Position numbers and translations under genes: made by a program. This document shows, in pieces, positions 21,221-30,619 of a stretch of DNA of 64,000 nt. The DNA is taken from assembly GCA_025617745.1 (NCBI GenBank), contig CM046868.1, positions 16,310,615 to 16,374,614 on the forward strand. Direction: 5' to 3'. The notes beneath the pieces were generated by a model. That model was not told the DNA's origin and made no database searches. It saw only the letters and a program-made list of their open reading frames with translations. This stretch comes from Heliocidaris erythrogramma (Eukaryota > Echinodermata > Echinoidea > Camarodonta > Echinometridae). Position 1 is the first letter of the stretch, and each line of letters starts with the position of its first letter.

Positions 21221-22556
21221 CTTTTTTTTTTTTTTTTTTTTTTTTTTTTGAGTAGAGTATATACTGACATTAAAGGGCCTTTCAATTAATAAGTGAAATG
21301 ACAAGAAAAGTGCACCTATGCCTATAGTTAGTATATAACTAAGTGCTTCATATTTGAGCAGCGTATAAAAAACAAATTATACAGTATGATTGTACACATT
21401 AACATTCAATGGTCACAACATAAATCATATCCGATTTACTTCGATTCCGTTCTCTTTTATTTGGTTACACCATACTATCACAGTTGCCCTCTTGGCAACC
21501 AATTACAAATCGACGAGTCCTTTTGAAATATCTGACGAGTGCACCTTGTGTCTTGACACTCAGATTCTCCACTTTGCGTTCCGCCTGAGAGACATTGCTC
21601 ACATTTAATTCCGCAAGTAACAGGGCGCGTTGAATGATAAACCTAGGGCAAACATATAAAAAAGGGTATACCGTTTCTCTCTCGTTACAAAATTCACACT
21701 TTCCAGTTGTGTGTCATCCTGTCTTAAACAGGAAGTCATTCAAACCCAAACCTCCCAAGCGTAATCTGTGAATCATTTTTTCACCACCTTTGTCGGTGCA
21801 GAGATACTGAAATGATGGTTTTTCTGAGACCACTTTGAGATGGGATCCATTCTTAGCAGATTATTGTGCCTTTGTATTTTAGACATGTAGCTGTGATTAT
21901 AATTTCTTTTACGAAATTGTCGTTATTGTTTTCCTTGATTGCTTGAATAGCACTTAGAGAATCTGTCAAAATTACTACTTTATTATGAACATTCAAATTT
22001 TCAAGCCACCGCAGTGCCAAGACAATTGCGGCCAATTCTGATCTGTAAGATGATGTGAAGTTTTGCATTCTTTTACATTCAACTACCCGCATTGCAGGCA
22101 CATAATAGCAAGCAGAGGCGCTGCCGTTTGCAGGGTCTCTAGAACCATCAGTATAAATATGGAGATTATTTTTCCACATTTTATTAATATACTCCAGAGT
22201 TGTATTGTATTGATAAAACATGTTATCACTTTTTGACACAAGCTCATGTATGGAGAGAGATGCCAAGGCGGCATGGGGGTAAAATACATGAGTGATTCGT
22301 TTGCATGATACATGTATATTTCATCTTCCATAACTCTCAAACCAAAGGGTTTACGCACTTTCTTATTCTTTTCATATTCAAATTGCCAGCAGTTCTTCAA
22401 GGAGGATTGGAGTGGATGTGTGGGGTTTTGCCTTACTTTTGCTTTGTATACCTTACTAAGCATGGATCTTCTTAGGTCGAGTGGTAATTCACCCGTGTCC
22501 ACCTGTAAAGATTCTAAGGAAGTTCCAGGCAACGCCCCTGTACACAACTTCAGAGC
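21221..22556 (-). mobile_element. Non-LTR retrotransposon 3' part (RT end, RNase H, poly(A))
   Basis: On the minus strand 22673-22083 ends an RT C-terminus ('ALKLCTGALPGTSLESLQVD', 'LPLDLRRSMLSKVY'); 22266-21853 is an RNase H domain ('LHIYTDGSRDP', 'YRSELAAIVLALRWLE', 'VVILTDSLSAI'), whose Asp, Glu and Asp fit the catalytic set; about 21790-21690 gives 'RLRLGGLGLND' and 'CEFCNE', a C-terminal zinc knuckle broken by a stop. A 28-T run at 21222-21249 is its poly(A) tail. Non-LTR elements with RNase H belong to the I/R1/Jockey side; exact clade not determined. It is 5'-truncated against DIRS copy III. Confidence 0.82.
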
Positions 22557-23340
22557 TTGGTCCCGACGAAGTAACGACCGCAGGCCCCCGAACGCAGGGC
22601 GTAAGTTTCGCCGGTCTTCCGACCTCTGAAACTCACGTCCGCACAGGGGGAGCTGTCGGATGCCCGACAACAAGCTCCCACCTGAATATAGACACTGGAG
22701 CTTCTAGTGATCTATATACTCTTGGTGACTATAGCTCAGCCTTTGTCACTATAGAGAAGGCTACCCCTCGTTCCAAACGGGGGGGGGGGGGGGGGGGGGT
22801 AGCCATGAGACATTATCCGAACGCCCTGCCAAGCAAGGCCTTCCGGATACGGTCATGGAGCCGACTTCTGTGCCGGAGGGCCAAAGCCCTCCCTGCGTGA
22901 AATCTAAAAGGCACCAGTCGACCAAGTCTCTCTCAAAGTCAAAATCTAAGGTTGCCCCGAGCAAACCTAGAAATTTGACAAGGAAGAATGATAAGGTCTC
23001 CTGACACGAGACGCCAGATCTTCCTCCCTTACCGGTCGAACAGGCTTAACTTCTTGTAAAGATAGTTGTCGAGAAGAGCGGGTGGTTACCTCTCAGCCGA
23101 CCGCGGGTGGCTCTGACCCCGCCCCCGGACGATGATCAGTCCGTAAGCGCGGGTAATCCGAACCAGGTACCGAATTTATTCGGTTTCGGTTCGACTTTTC
23201 GCGACCCCGCACCGGTTTCCGGTCTTGGGTTATCGGGTTCTGGCTCCGGTTTGCCGATTTCCGGTTCTTGTTTGCCGATTCCCGGCCCCGGTCTACCGGT
23301 ATCCGGCTCCGAATTGTCGAATTCTGGCCCCGGTTGCCGT
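22556..23340 (+). pseudogene. DIRS copy III gag-like remnant
   Basis: Parallel to copy I 10440-11005 and 16473-16600 (CCCCCGAACGCAGGGCGTAAG, TTCCAAACGGG, repeated TTCCGGTT motifs). A G19 run at 22781-22799 is inside it. Frames are broken. Confidence 0.6.
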
Positions 23341-23344
23341 TTTA

Positions 23345-23960
23345 TTATGAGCAAGGCTTCTCTCCATCAGGTAACTGTCAAGAGCTTCAGGGCAGAGAAG
23401 AAGTTCTCTTCATGCTCTTTGCACCTCTCCCGGTCACATCCGTTGGGAAAGACAAGGTGTTCGTCTCATCCCCAAGCCGTCCTTTGTAGCCAAAAATCAG
23501 ACGGCTTCCTCCCACAGAACTCTTTAAGAGTTCTGTGCTTCCTCCGGTCCGGTTGAGGAGGACAAGGTTTGGTGTCCGGTGAGGGCGCTAAAATGGTGCT
23601 TAGACAAGACCAAAGATTGCCGCTCGGACGAGCAACTTTTCCTTATTACTCGCATTTCTCTCCCGCTTCTAAAGAATCCATTTCTAGATGGATTGTTGAG
23701 GCCATCCAGGCCGCTGGTCCTGAGGCCCTTCTCTCGGATAGTATGCCTAGAGCGCATGATACCAGAAGCATTAGCACTTCTTGGGCGCATTTTTCAGGGT
23801 ATTGCCCTAGAAGACATTTTGAGGGCCGCCTTTTGGCGGTCTCCCAATTCTTTTACTTTTTATCTGAAGGACATTCCTTCTGCAGAAGCGCGGTTTGCGA
23901 CTTCGTCACTGATGGCGGCAGCTTCTGTTGTTACCCCGCGTTAGCCTCCTTCCCTTAGGA
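23345..23960 (+). pseudogene. DIRS copy III tyrosine recombinase, catalytic half
   Basis: Frame 23569-23958 reads 'AHDTRSISTSWAHFSG' (His-x-x-Arg box), and the overlapping frame 23579-23944 reads 'WRSPNSFTFYLKDIPS', where the Tyr of 'FYLKD' is the likely nucleophile. The two boxes are in different frames, so at least one frameshift is present. A hairpin-forming AGAACTCTTTAAGAGTTCT interrupts 23516-23535. Confidence 0.8.
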
Positions 23961-23997
23961 CATGCCACCCTGGATTTTTATCTGTGCTGGTCTAGCA

Positions 23998-24092
23998 TAT
24001 AAGGTAGATACATCAATTTATTGTAGTAAATCAGTAAAATCCTACCTGATTTTATTATTTGCTAAATAAGTTGATGTATCTACCTATGTCCC
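23998..24092. repeat. DIRS copy III internal complementary region
   Basis: AGGTAGATACATCAATTTATTG...CTACCTGATTTTATTATTTG...GTATCTACCTATG, complement of joined right and left termini. Confidence 0.83.
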
Positions 24093-24235
24093 TCCCACCG
24101 TCCCCTCTCCTTGCCCAGCAACATGTCCCAAGCGTTGTCTCTGGCAGCTCGTTAGAGGAAGATGGCGGGCGTGCGCTCACGCAGGTGACTATGGGAAGGC
24201 GGTATAGCGGGATGGGGCGTGCGCGAATGTGACTT

Positions 24236-24539
24236 TTAAAGGGATACTCGATTGCAGATTGTGGACGTTTTTATGCCGCGAGAGGGCACCGTGTTCGTTA
24301 CCTGATCATGCTGCCTTGCCCCGTGGGGTGCAATCTTCGGATAGGCTAGTCGCGGTGCAACATGCACGCTCCGCGCCTGAGCTCGAGCTCTCGTGCGAGA
24401 TTCGGTCGGCTTCGTGCAGTCCGGAATATAATCCCATTAGTCCAACGGACGCGTTCGACGCACAAACTTTGTGTACGAGTGAATGGGGCTTACGCAATCC
24501 CGACTTTCCCCACAGCCGCCTGGTTGCGTATCCCTTTAA
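24236..24539. mobile_element. TTAA-flanked MITE, family B, copy 1
   Basis: A 296-bp element (24240-24535) opening AGGGATACTCG and closing GCGTATCCCT, flanked by TTAA on both sides, inside the DIRS copy III terminal repeat. DIRS copy I has the same site empty with one TTAA (20137-20140), so the insertion and its 4-bp duplication are directly visible. Frames crossing it (24229-24573, 24569-24306) are not genes. Confidence 0.9.
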
Positions 24540-24686
24540 GTTTCTCGGTGGTGGCGTAGTTTGGGTCAACTAGCATAATAGGTAGATACATCAACTTATT
24601 TAGCAAATAATAAAATCAGGTAGGATTTTACTGACTGACTTTGTCTCCCATTTGTTTTGTACATCTCATCTCATGGTCATGAACAG

Positions 24687-24759
24687 ATGCGTTCCTATGG
24701 GGAGGAGAGAAAGGCTCACCATCCACAAATGGTTTTATCATCCCAGATGAAACCGGAAG
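24687..24759 (+). CDS. Exon 2: DM13 domain 1, middle
   Basis: Acceptor CATGAACAG. Two bases complete the split Asp, then 23 codons: 'AFLWGGEKGSPSTNGFIIPD', ending in Gly. Pro-Asp-Ala-Phe-Leu-Trp-Gly across the junction is the DM13 core. The donor is AAG|GTAGGA, phase 2. The 52 bp between DIRS copy III and this exon supply the whole polypyrimidine tract and branch region. Confidence 0.9.
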
Positions 24760-25176
24760 GTAGGAGAGTTTCAGTTTATGTCTATTTTCCGGGTCTTTTT
24801 CGACTCACTCTTGCCCATTTTCCTTCCTTTCTGTTACTTCAACTGGGTATCTTTCTTTCTTGATATATTCATAAGTACTCTCCCTTTCTCTCTATCTTAA
24901 TCTCAATATTTCTCCCTCATGCAATATCTGCCTGATACAATGTTTATCTTCCTATCTCTCTCTCTCTCTCGCTTTAAATACTTTAAATGCTTTAAATGCA
25001 TACCTCTGAGCAATTTTGTGACCAGTTTAGATTTTTTCCAGTCTTGATTTTTACCGAAATTTGACAACATAATATTACAGGCCTATACGTGAGTTGGGTG
25101 TAAGATTGGACATGTCCAAATTTAGTCGGAAACAAAGCTGCCCCATTTTGGGCAATTGTCCTTTTACTTATAAATC

Positions 25177-25320
25177 CTGGGGAGCGTTTCATCAAGTGTT
25201 TTGTCAGTGATTTTTACCGACAAATTTGCTCTTAGCCAATCAGATGCAAGGATTTCAGTAGCTTATGACAGTTGTCGGTAAAAATCACTTTCACCAAACA
25301 CTTGATGAAACGCGCCCCAG
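25177..25320. mobile_element. Foldback MITE, family C, copy 1 (intron 2)
   Basis: A 144-bp near-palindrome: CTGGGGAGCGTTTCATCAAG at the left pairs with CTTGATGAAACGCGCCCCAG at the right, with inner arms GTGATTTTTACCGACAA / TTGTCGGTAAAAATCAC. Further copies lie at 42107-42253 and, partial, at 44552-44610. Confidence 0.88.
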
Positions 25321-25742
25321 ATGTAAAGATTATAAAATGTAAAAAATTGGAAAGTTTTTTTTTTCATTCTATGACTACTTTAACTTAATCATTAAGAGTG
25401 CTCCAACATCTCAATCTTGCTCTTTTTCTATATCATTTTCTTCTATATTCTTTTGTAGGGTCTCCTTTCCATTTCCCTTTCAATTTTGCTATTTAGTTTC
25501 ATGTCTATTTCATGACTGTTATTATATTAGTGTTTTCTTATATTATCTTTTTAATATTATGTTAATTTATTTTTGTACATTCAGTTTGTGTCAGCGTGAT
25601 GGCTTCTGTTTTTGAATGTTTCTTTTAATCAATAAATCAGATCGATTCAATTCAATTAAATACTCTATGAGGATCTCACATCATCTGCACCTAAAATGTT
25701 GTACAATTGGATATTTCTTTTAATTTTCATGTCTTTTCAAAG

Positions 25743-25851
25743 CATGGTTAAATTAGGCACTTACTCCAACGTCGATATCACAGTGACTCTCCCGTCGGGG
25801 AAGACCGTCACGAACCTCGCCTGGGTCTCGGTCTGGTGTCGTCGATTTGCT
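25743..25851 (+). CDS. Exon 3: DM13 domain 1, C-terminal part
   Basis: Acceptor TTTTCAAAG; one base completes a Ser, then 36 codons. It reads 'MVKLGTYSNVDITVTLPSGK' and 'LAWVSVWCRRFA', the Leu-Pro-x-Gly and Trp-x-Ser-Val-Trp-Cys motifs of DM13. The donor GCT|GTAAAT is phase 0. The intron 3 start reads on in frame for a while, which is why a longer open frame exists here. Confidence 0.92.
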
Positions 25852-25914
25852 GTAAATATATCTACTTTCTTTTTATCGAAAGAAAATTCTTTGCACATGG
25901 TTCATTTCACCTCA

Positions 25915-26330
25915 TCACCTCCCCTCACTCCCCTCTCTTCCCCCACCTCTCCCCCACCTCTCCCGCCATTCTCCTCTCCCCCGCCATTCTCCTCTCCCCC
26001 CACCATTCTCCTCTCCCATCCCATCCCCCTCTCCCATCCCTCTCTCCCCTCCCCTCTCATCCCTCTTCTCCCTCTCTCCCTCTTCTCCCCTCCCCTCTCC
26101 CCTCCCCTCTCCTCTCCCCTCCCCTCTCCTCTCCCCCTCCCCTCTCCTCTCCCCTCTCCCCTCCCCTCTCCCCCCCCTCCCCTCTCCTCTCCCCTCCCCT
26201 CTCCCCTCCCCTCTCCCTCTCCCCTCCCTCTCCTCTCCCCCTCCCCTCTCCCCCCTCTTCTCCCCTCCCATCCCCCTCACCTCGCCTCCCATCCCCCTCA
26301 CCCTCTTAATTCCTCCCTCTCCCCTCTCCT
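25915..26330. repeat. CT-rich homopyrimidine tract in intron 3
   Basis: About 400 bp of almost pure C/T on the + strand (CCCCTCTCCCCTC units) with few purines. All long frames over it are Pro/Ser or Gly/Arg low complexity, not proteins. Such tracts can form triplex (H-DNA). Confidence 0.9.
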
Positions 26331-26821
26331 CTGCTGAGCGAGTCTTAAGACCTGATGTGATTTTTCAGATTCTTATTCCAGGGAAATTATTTCGCGTGTG
26401 TCGTGTGTCTCTGTCTATGTGGGTGCGTGTGTGTGTGAGAGGGGGTCCTTGTTTCTACAAATACTAAATCCGCCCCTGTAGAGTACTTGCCTAGAAAACT
26501 TTTCAATATAGATGTAAATGCGTTATCATAATGTGATCCCGCAAAAAACAACAACAAAACAACCACAAACGTACCAAAACACAAAAAAAACACACACACA
26601 AAAAACATGGAACTTTCAGATTAAATATGCACAGTACTGAATATGGATAGCTCATTATTGTGTTATTCGCACTGGATTCGATGACGCTCCCGAAATAATC
26701 AAAGCATACGTTGTCCAACGGATAAATAAGAGAAGTATTACTTTCGATACAAACAGAACAGAACTAAGATTTAAAAAGCTAACTATTATAATAATTGTAA
26801 TATGTTTCCGTTGGTTAACAG

Positions 26822-26993
26822 GCCAATTTTGGGCAAGTCATATTTCCACCAGCTTTTGTACCGCCTTCCCCATACAACATCGGGCCTCTTGGGTTCTCTC
26901 CACTCGTCCACGGAACATCGGCCACAGCCGTCGTGGTATTCGACCCCAAGCGAATAAGATTTGAAAACCTCTACTATGATGGATTCGGTCCAG
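26822..26993 (+). CDS. Exon 4: end of DM13 domain 1 and start of DM13 domain 2
   Basis: Acceptor GGTTAACAG, phase 0. Reads 'ANFGQVIFPPAFVPPSPYN' (end of domain 1), then 'GFSPLVHGTSATAVVVFD' and 'RIRFENLYYDGFGP' (start of domain 2). The donor CAG|GTAAGA leaves one base, the same phase 1 split after Tyr-Asp-Gly-x-x-Pro as in exon 1. Confidence 0.93.
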
Positions 26994-27031
26994 GTAAGAT
27001 TATAAAAGAACTTACTTGCTTCACCTCTATA

Positions 27032-28659
27032 CAGTGCGTCCCATAAAAAAATGAACAGTTAGAAAAAGTCTCCCCCCATCCAATTAATATTGAAGTAAAA
27101 TTTGAAGCAACATTTCAACATTTAGGGTCCCTTCTATCAAGGAGGTTGAAACAGATGGAGTATCAACTAACAATAAATAATGCAAACTCCTGGAAGATTA
27201 TAAAGGATGTACAATTGAATTAATAAATTACCTTGAGTCTTTGAAGCGATGTCTGATGCCGCCAAAGTAAACGGGAAAAATTTAGAGATGTTTTGACATT
27301 TGGATGTTTACGATACGCAGATAAATTCATAAATCGACAAACACAGAAAATGAATGTGCAGTTTTAATGTAAATAATTTCGATTTCAATCTGAAATTCCC
27401 CTGCCGCATGATGAACAATTTGAGATTAAAAAAAAATAAAACCTTAAAAGTGTCACAAATGTATGCCTCTTTTAGGGCATTTTTAACACCTTTGCGCTTA
27501 ATTCCGACTATTAAATTTCATATATTATTACCATCGTGAAAGATGGCTCTTGCAAATATAGCAACCCAAAGTAGTGGGCACACGCGCCCAGTCAAGAAAT
27601 TATCATAGCAAATCTGGTACTTTGGGCACTAAATATGTTCGCTTAAACCTAAGTGTTATATCATTCATGTGCACTTTTTCGAAGTCACGTTTGGGTCTGT
27701 TTGTTTTGAGGGCATCACAGCTCGCTTCAAAGTGATGCTGTCTGTTATGACTCCATCTGTTTGAACCTCCTTGCTTCTATTAAATGACACCCAAAGACCT
27801 GGCGATATGTTACGCTGGCGTGAGCAAAGGCCACTGTTGTGAAAAGATGCAGAATCCAGAATTGACAAGAATTGGTATTTGTTCTGGCTGGTATCAGCAA
27901 ATTTGCAAATCATGAAAAGGCTTAGAAATTTCTTATTTGATCCATAATAGACACTTTATGAAAGAAATTTTGTTCTCCTATTTGACAAGAATTGTTATGC
28001 TTCTTGAGAAATAACTATTTTATTGGGTGTTTTGAAATATTAATTTTGGCGAGTTTTTTAATTTCAATCTGGCTTTCTTAGCGAACCATGAGGTTTTGAT
28101 AGGATATGTCAGGACATACAGAAGACAAGGCCCATTATTTCGTAAATTGCCTTTTATTGATCAGAATATGAACATTTCTAAGCCTTTTCAAGAGTCTTAA
28201 CTTTGCTCATGCCTGCCAGAACCAATACAAATATTTGGCAACCATGGATTTTTCACCGTTTCACGGCAATGGCTTTTGCTCACTTAAGTGTAAAATATCG
28301 TTAGATGTTTTGGCGTCATTTGATAGGAGAGACCCAAAGCTTTCCATAGGCATGAATGAACATTTTATGAACAAAAATGAAATGTATATTTGGGGGAGAC
28401 TTTTTCCAACTGTTAACTTTTAAAGGTTCTACCCACCAAAACAAAGACCAATTCTTGTCAATTCTGGATTTTGCACCCTTTCGCCAAAGTCGCTTTTGCT
28501 TAATCAAGTTTTAAATATCGCCAGCTTTAATTTTGTGATGTCATTTGATAGACGAGACCCTAAGGTGTTCACCGGTTCCAAATTTACCTACACGCATTTT
28601 GTAATATTTATTAGGGGAGACTTTTTCTGACTGTTAAAACTTTTTTTTGAGACGCTCTG
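27032..28659. mobile_element. TIR element of Tc1/mariner type, non-autonomous (intron 4)
   Basis: The ends read TA|CAGTGCGTCCCATAAAAAA and TTTTTTTTGAGACGCTCTG|TA; about 48 bp at each end are inverted (both reach the motif AGAAAAAGTCTCCCC). The flanking TA fits Tc1/mariner. The 1.6-kb interior has no transposase; it contains internal inverted copies of a roughly 100-bp segment with AGAATTGACAAGAATTGGT-like sequence (27855-27905 versus 28440-28475). Confidence 0.75.
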
Positions 28660-29143
28660 TATAATTACCAGCCGATTTACTTTATAGGTAATATTTGTTC
28701 TAGAAGGTTGATTCAGCAACCTCTTGACACTTGAAATTGAATGTCCGATTAGGTCATTGATTAAATCGTTTATTAATTTGCCTTTTTTGTTGTTGTATGA
28801 TCTTATATTGTTTTTTGGGGGGGTTTTCTAGCTGGTTAATAGAAGTATTAAATAATGACTGATTGATTGATTAATTAACTGGTCCATTAGCCAGTTGGCT
28901 TGTTGATATTTGCCTAATTATGGTTAGTTTTGCTGATAGCGTGATCATCTGGCTTATTTATTTGTATTTATTAGTATCCATATTTGTATTGATTGATCGA
29001 TTGATGATTGATCTTTTGTTTGTTTTTCTATGTGTATATTTGCAGGTTTGCAAATTAATACTGCTTCTTTTTCCATGTTCTTCGCATCTTACCGTTGTAT
29101 TGGAATTGCTCAACAGTATGAATAAATCCTTATTTTTTTCCAG

Positions 29144-29219
29144 ATGCTTACTTCTGGGTGGGAGAGGGCGGTACACCAAGCTATGACAAAGACTACAGAA
29201 TCCCAGATGAAAACGGAAG
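29144..29219 (+). CDS. Exon 5: DM13 domain 2, middle
   Basis: Acceptor TTTTTCCAG. Two bases complete Asp, then 24 codons 'AYFWVGEGGTPSYDKDYRIP' ending 'DENG'; donor AAG|GTAGGA, phase 2. It mirrors exon 2 in length, phase and sequence. Confidence 0.93.
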
Positions 29220-29528
29220 GTAGGATTTATGAAAAATAAATGACAAGAAGAGGAGAGGGTGAAAAGATTGATAAGGGAAGAGAACTTCTGAATAATGGAA
29301 TGATATAATGATTTTTTTTACGATCAGTCAGAGCGCCACGCGTGATAATTCACTCGTATTTATTCAGCTCGTATTCATGAGTCTTCCGAGTTTATGAATA
29401 TTCATGAGTAGCGCAAGGGTTTGATTATTCGACGTTCTTAACAATTCTTCTTAGTTAAATATCATAATTGATAGGATTGAAGTAAATTGAATATATCATA
29501 AAGAAAGTAAATGTGAGAAAATTACAAT

Positions 29529-29794
29529 GCTCCGACGGGGATTCGAACCCGGGACCCTGGATTACATGACCAGTGCTCTACCAACTGAGCTATCCGGGCT
29601 CCCGTCGAAGCAAAGTAACAATCTCACATAATTATAGCCCCTCTCTTTCCATCGAGCGTAGGGGGTACATACCAATGGATGTACCCCCTACGCTCGATGG
29701 AAAGAGAGGGGCTATATGTGAGATTGTTACTTTGCTTCGACGGGAGCCCGGATAGCTCAGTTGGTAGAGCACTGGTCATGTAATCCAGGGTCCC
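29529..29794. repeat. Inverted pair of tRNA-like sequences (palindrome) in intron 5
   Basis: A tRNA-like sequence on the minus strand (29599-29529) has an A box (TAGCTCAGTTGG), a B box (GGTTCGAATCC) and a 4-bp anticodon stem, but a degenerate acceptor stem. Its first 49 bases recur on the plus strand at 29746-29794. Arms 29551-29670 and 29679-29794 are reverse complements around the 8-nt loop ACCAATGG. The imperfect acceptor stem and 9-nt loop argue for a tRNA-derived repeat rather than a working tRNA. Confidence 0.75.
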
Positions 29795-29819
29795 TGATTG
29801 GTCAACGCGTCCTAGCCCT

Positions 29820-30600
29820 GTTGCGCTGTGTGACCGGGGTCAACGACCTTCAACGGTGTGGAAACGACCACCTACATGTCAGGGTTTAGCGTCGTCTACT
29901 TCAGTCGCAGTAACCAAGTATTCGTATATTTATAATGAATGGAGTCACATGAAATAGCTAATAATTAAAGCAGTAGCTGCAGTTCATCATAATATTTCTA
30001 AGAAAATTAATAGACAACCCTCTTTATCTCATTAACGCCATTAATCTGGTCTTCCAGGTGAGTGTGGATACGTGTATATTCTCGTGTCCCTTGATGTGTT
30101 TTTCTGCGTCGGCTTTACTGCCCCTGTTAAATAAAGTTTGGAATTTGTTGTTATCCCCAGATTTAGAGGGGGGAAATGTTAATTCTTCGAGTTATTCAAA
30201 TTAATTTTATATGTATCCATTAGTTAAAGATGGGATTCGTGTGTCCCAAATTTCCTACGACAGAAATACTCTTTGCACATTTTCATGCAAGGCCGTAAGC
30301 AGGAATTTTTCGGGGGGGGGGGGGCAGAATGTGTTCAATATTCGAGGGAACACGCAAGTGAGGGAGCTTTTGCACTTTTAGAATTGAAAGTGAACGATCT
30401 GGTGCACACTTTGAGTGGAATTATTTGAAAATCTAAAATCCGAGTCTTAACAGAAAAAAAGTGGGATTTGAAAATTTCGGGGTTGCCCCCCCCCCCCCCG
30501 CGCAGATTTGATGTGCAAAGTTCATGTAGCATCTGATCTTGGCTCTGACTGCCTACTTGTTTCATTTTTGTCTTTAATTCACTGCCAACACTTTCTATCA
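29820..30600. other. Intron 5 sequence, no gene seen
   Basis: Unassigned DNA with G11 (30311-30321) and C14 (about 30487-30500) tracts. No open frame with recognisable content. Confidence 0.5.
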
Positions 30601-30619
30601 TTTGTATTTGCTTTTTCTT

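Larger units (their letters stand above)
22556..24634 (+). mobile_element. DIRS copy III, 5'-truncated
   Basis: A gag-like region (22556-23340) is fused directly to the recombinase catalytic part (23345-23960), with RT and RNase H deleted. The ICR (23998-24092) and right terminal repeat (about 24130-24634) follow. A TTAA MITE interrupts the terminal repeat. The right end, ATTTTACTGA, lies 52 bp upstream of host exon 2. Confidence 0.83.

Noticed and set aside
24229-24573. 114-codon frame and its antisense partner
   Set aside because: They cover a TTAA MITE and DIRS terminal repeat; the copy at 62266-62563 does not keep the same frame intact.
25915-26301. 128-codon minus-strand Gly/Arg/Glu frame
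   Set aside because: Complement of the CT tract; low complexity only.
25696-26337. 213-codon open frame
   Set aside because: Only 25743-25851 is exon; the rest is intron sequence reading through the CT tract as Pro/Ser/Leu repeats.
29529-29599. Functional tRNA gene
   Set aside because: The acceptor stem has two mismatches, the anticodon arm gives a 9-nt loop, and the sequence is one half of a palindrome; a tRNA-derived repeat fits better.
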